Of a stretch of 64,000 nt of DNA, positions 39,001-64,000 are shown one piece after another (the stretch's first letter is position 1; the number at the start of each line of letters is the position of its first letter). Both the position numbers and the translations under genes were made by a program. The notes beneath the pieces are model-generated. The model was not told the origin of the DNA and did not search any database. It saw only the letters and a program-made list of their open reading frames with translations. The DNA is from Loxodes magnus (lineage: Eukaryota > Ciliophora > Karyorelictea > Loxodida > Loxodidae), in assembly GCA_946699065.1 (NCBI GenBank), contig CAMPDV010000200.1, positions 434,001 to 498,000 of the forward strand, written 5' to 3'.

Positions 39001-39901
39001 AACTAAATGACTTATATAATAAATAGTAATAATCTAAGAATAAAGATAAAAGTTTATCCAATTATTCTAAATAAGTTAAAAAAATAAGACTTAGTAACAG
39101 AAATAAATTAAAAAAATGTAAAAGAAATTTAAAATAGATTTATAAGTTTTATAAAATCTAAATATGATGTAATTTGATAAAAAAATTGATGTAAAAATTA
39201 AAGAACACTTTTTTAATTAATCATTTAAATAATAACAAAAAAAAAAGAAAAAAAAGAAATGATCACTGCAAAAATTATAACAAAGTAATTCAAAAATGTA
39301 GAAAAATTCCAATTATAACCTACTTTTTATTGAACAAAGAGAAAATGCAATCATTAAAATTAATATTCAGACTGAGAACCTAACTACTTTTTTTAGAAGT
39401 GATCTTCAAGAAAGACATATTCCTTAAGAATATGATTAATGCTTATGTCAAGAAAAAGAGACATTCTAACACATATTCAAATGTAAATACTACCAAACAA
39501 GTATAGATAATATTAAAACCTAAATAGATAAAACTATTAAAAGCAAAAATAAAGCGTAAAATCATATAAACTAAGAAAATCTTTATGAAAATATAGAAAA
39601 AGAGCTCCTAGAATATAATTAAAACATAATAAATAAAATATTTTGCAAAAAAGACTATATGACTCAAATTGATAGAATAATAAAATCTACATGAAGCAGA
39701 ATAAAATAAATATGAAAACAAATAAATTCTTTCGAAAACTTAATGAAAATAAGACAAGTAAATCTAATCTTAATGAAACAAGATGAAACACTACAACATT
39801 TTCAAGAGTACTTAAAAGTAGAAGTGTATTGAGTTTAGACATAAAACTTCAAAGCTATTAAGCAAACTATATTATTTTTAATTTAATTTAATAGTGCATG
39901 A
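36001..39901 (+). pseudogene. LINE ORF2: APE endonuclease, reverse transcriptase, C-terminal CCHC
   Basis: From ATG 36001 one frame runs to about 37110 and carries APE endonuclease motifs: LLQET (near residue 141), AGDFNAH (near 240), IDYIFLD (near 290) and TDHYLL (near 317). These contain the Glu, Asp/Asn and Asp-His catalytic residues of LINE endonucleases. The frame then shifts between about 37110 and 37145. In the new frame come the reverse transcriptase motifs: NNKAAGFDQIP (37701), NYRPIAIIN, LIDIEKMFDSINH (Asp at 38118), GILQGSSSGP (38286), LAWADDLL (38409, Trp from TGA) and EYLGFAID. A second shift occurs near an A-rich run at about 39240. Beyond it lies C-x-C-x7-H-x3-C (39440-39484; CLCQEKETFQHIFKC), typical of LINE C-termini. 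TGA also serves as Trp in YDWKNYRP and NWESVLNQY. The end is set at a TGA (39899), but coding-like basic sequence continues. Catalytic motifs are intact and the frame is broken. Confidence 0.85.
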
Positions 39902-40326
39902 AGAACCTTTTTGGCACGAAGCTCTTTCAAAGTTAAAATATAATAATAAATATAAAATGCTCATTAATAATTAGAAGAAACTTTAACTTAAAATAAAATA
40001 AAATATAATTGTAACATAAAGAACCAAAGAAGATAAGAACAATCAAATTAAAAAAAAAGAGAAAGAAAAAGATAAAAATCCTTAATCAAGATAAATGAGA
40101 GGTACAAAATTTCTAAGGGTAGCATTCGACAAGCGCAGTAAAAAGAATAAAATAAACTAAAGAATGGCAGTAAAGTGGAAGTTATTTTGTAAAATTATTT
40201 AAATTATTAAATCAAAATCAGATGAAATGTCAAAAAAGCTAAAACATTTTAAAAAAATTATTTATAAATTATAAAAAAGTACCTTATATTTTATTGTTGA
40301 AATCAATAGGAATACGAAATAATAAG
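39902..40326. other. A-rich, basic coding-like sequence between LINE and WD40 frame
   Basis: This junction is A-rich but reads as a lysine-rich, charged protein segment in one frame (TKEDKNNQIKKKEKEKDKN, then ATG 40095, MRGTKFLRVAFDKRSKK, then DEMSKKLKHFKKII to about 40320). It may be the C-terminal tail or 3' end of the LINE, or part of the 5' end of the WD40 gene in another frame. No poly-A tail boundary or target-site duplication is evident. Confidence 0.45.

Positions 40327-64000
<23,674 letters not shown>

Larger units (their letters stand above)
33423..40230 (+). mobile_element. Non-LTR (LINE) retrotransposon, two-ORF, APE-endonuclease type
   Basis: A two-part element lies on the plus strand. 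ORF1 has a CCHC zinc knuckle. ORF2 has an APE-type endonuclease, a reverse transcriptase and a C-terminal CCHC. There is no integrase, LTR or RNase H motif that I can see. This order fits L1-like or other APE LINEs. The element uses the host code: TAA/TAG at Gln positions and TGA at conserved Trp positions. It carries several frameshifts, mostly near A runs, so this copy is probably dead although its catalytic motifs are intact. The 5' edge is taken as ATG 33423. The 3' edge is unclear: charged, A-rich coding-like sequence runs to about 40230 and abuts the start of the WD40 frame. I could not identify target-site duplications. Confidence 0.85.

Overview
This window looks like nuclear DNA of a ciliate that has no dedicated stop codon. 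TAA and TAG read as glutamine and TGA reads as tryptophan inside recognisable proteins, while TGA also ends genes. That is the karyorelictid code (translation table 27, e.g. Loxodes) or something close to it; the Condylostoma-type code (table 28) is the main alternative. The evidence is internal. WD40 repeats and a LINE reverse transcriptase have their conserved Gln and Trp positions encoded by TAA/TAG and TGA, and two clean genes close on TGA (one on TGA-TGA). Because almost every codon can be sense, absence of stops says little about coding here. I judged frames by protein composition, conserved motifs, codon third positions and comparison between paralogues.

Layout: (1) 1-9055 is an AT-rich genic region. 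It has two plus-strand unknown genes (about 251-2311 and 3141-4487), two GC-richer minus-strand coding-like islands (2290-2570 and 2800-3092), a clean 633-residue coiled-coil gene (5734-7635) and an A-rich desert. (2) 9056-29296 is a 20.2-kb satellite: about 170 head-to-tail copies of a 119-bp unit, essentially free of substitutions, with a handful of indel-bearing copies. (3) 29297-33400 holds a T-rich flank, a clean 299-residue Q/N-rich gene with 9-residue repeats and an N-terminal MGLC acylation-type motif (30118-31017), and a frameshifted paralogue of the 5734-7635 gene (31804-33238). (4) 33423 to about 40230 is a LINE retrotransposon with a CCHC zinc-knuckle ORF1 and an ORF2 carrying an APE endonuclease, a reverse transcriptase and a C-terminal CCHC. 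Catalytic motifs are intact but several frameshifts are present. (5) 40327-64000 is one enormous WD40 reading frame, open to the window end: about 190 near-identical 41-residue (123-bp) WD40 units in unbroken register over 23.4 kb.

The standout is the WD40 array. Units are almost identical in DNA, yet variation is concentrated at a few residue positions in the inter-blade loops. This is the pattern known from the high-internal-conservation WD40 domains of fungal NLR/incompatibility proteins such as HET-E. Higher-order duplications inside the array change length only in whole units. If translated, this is a protein of more than 7,800 residues, enough for about 27 seven-bladed propellers.
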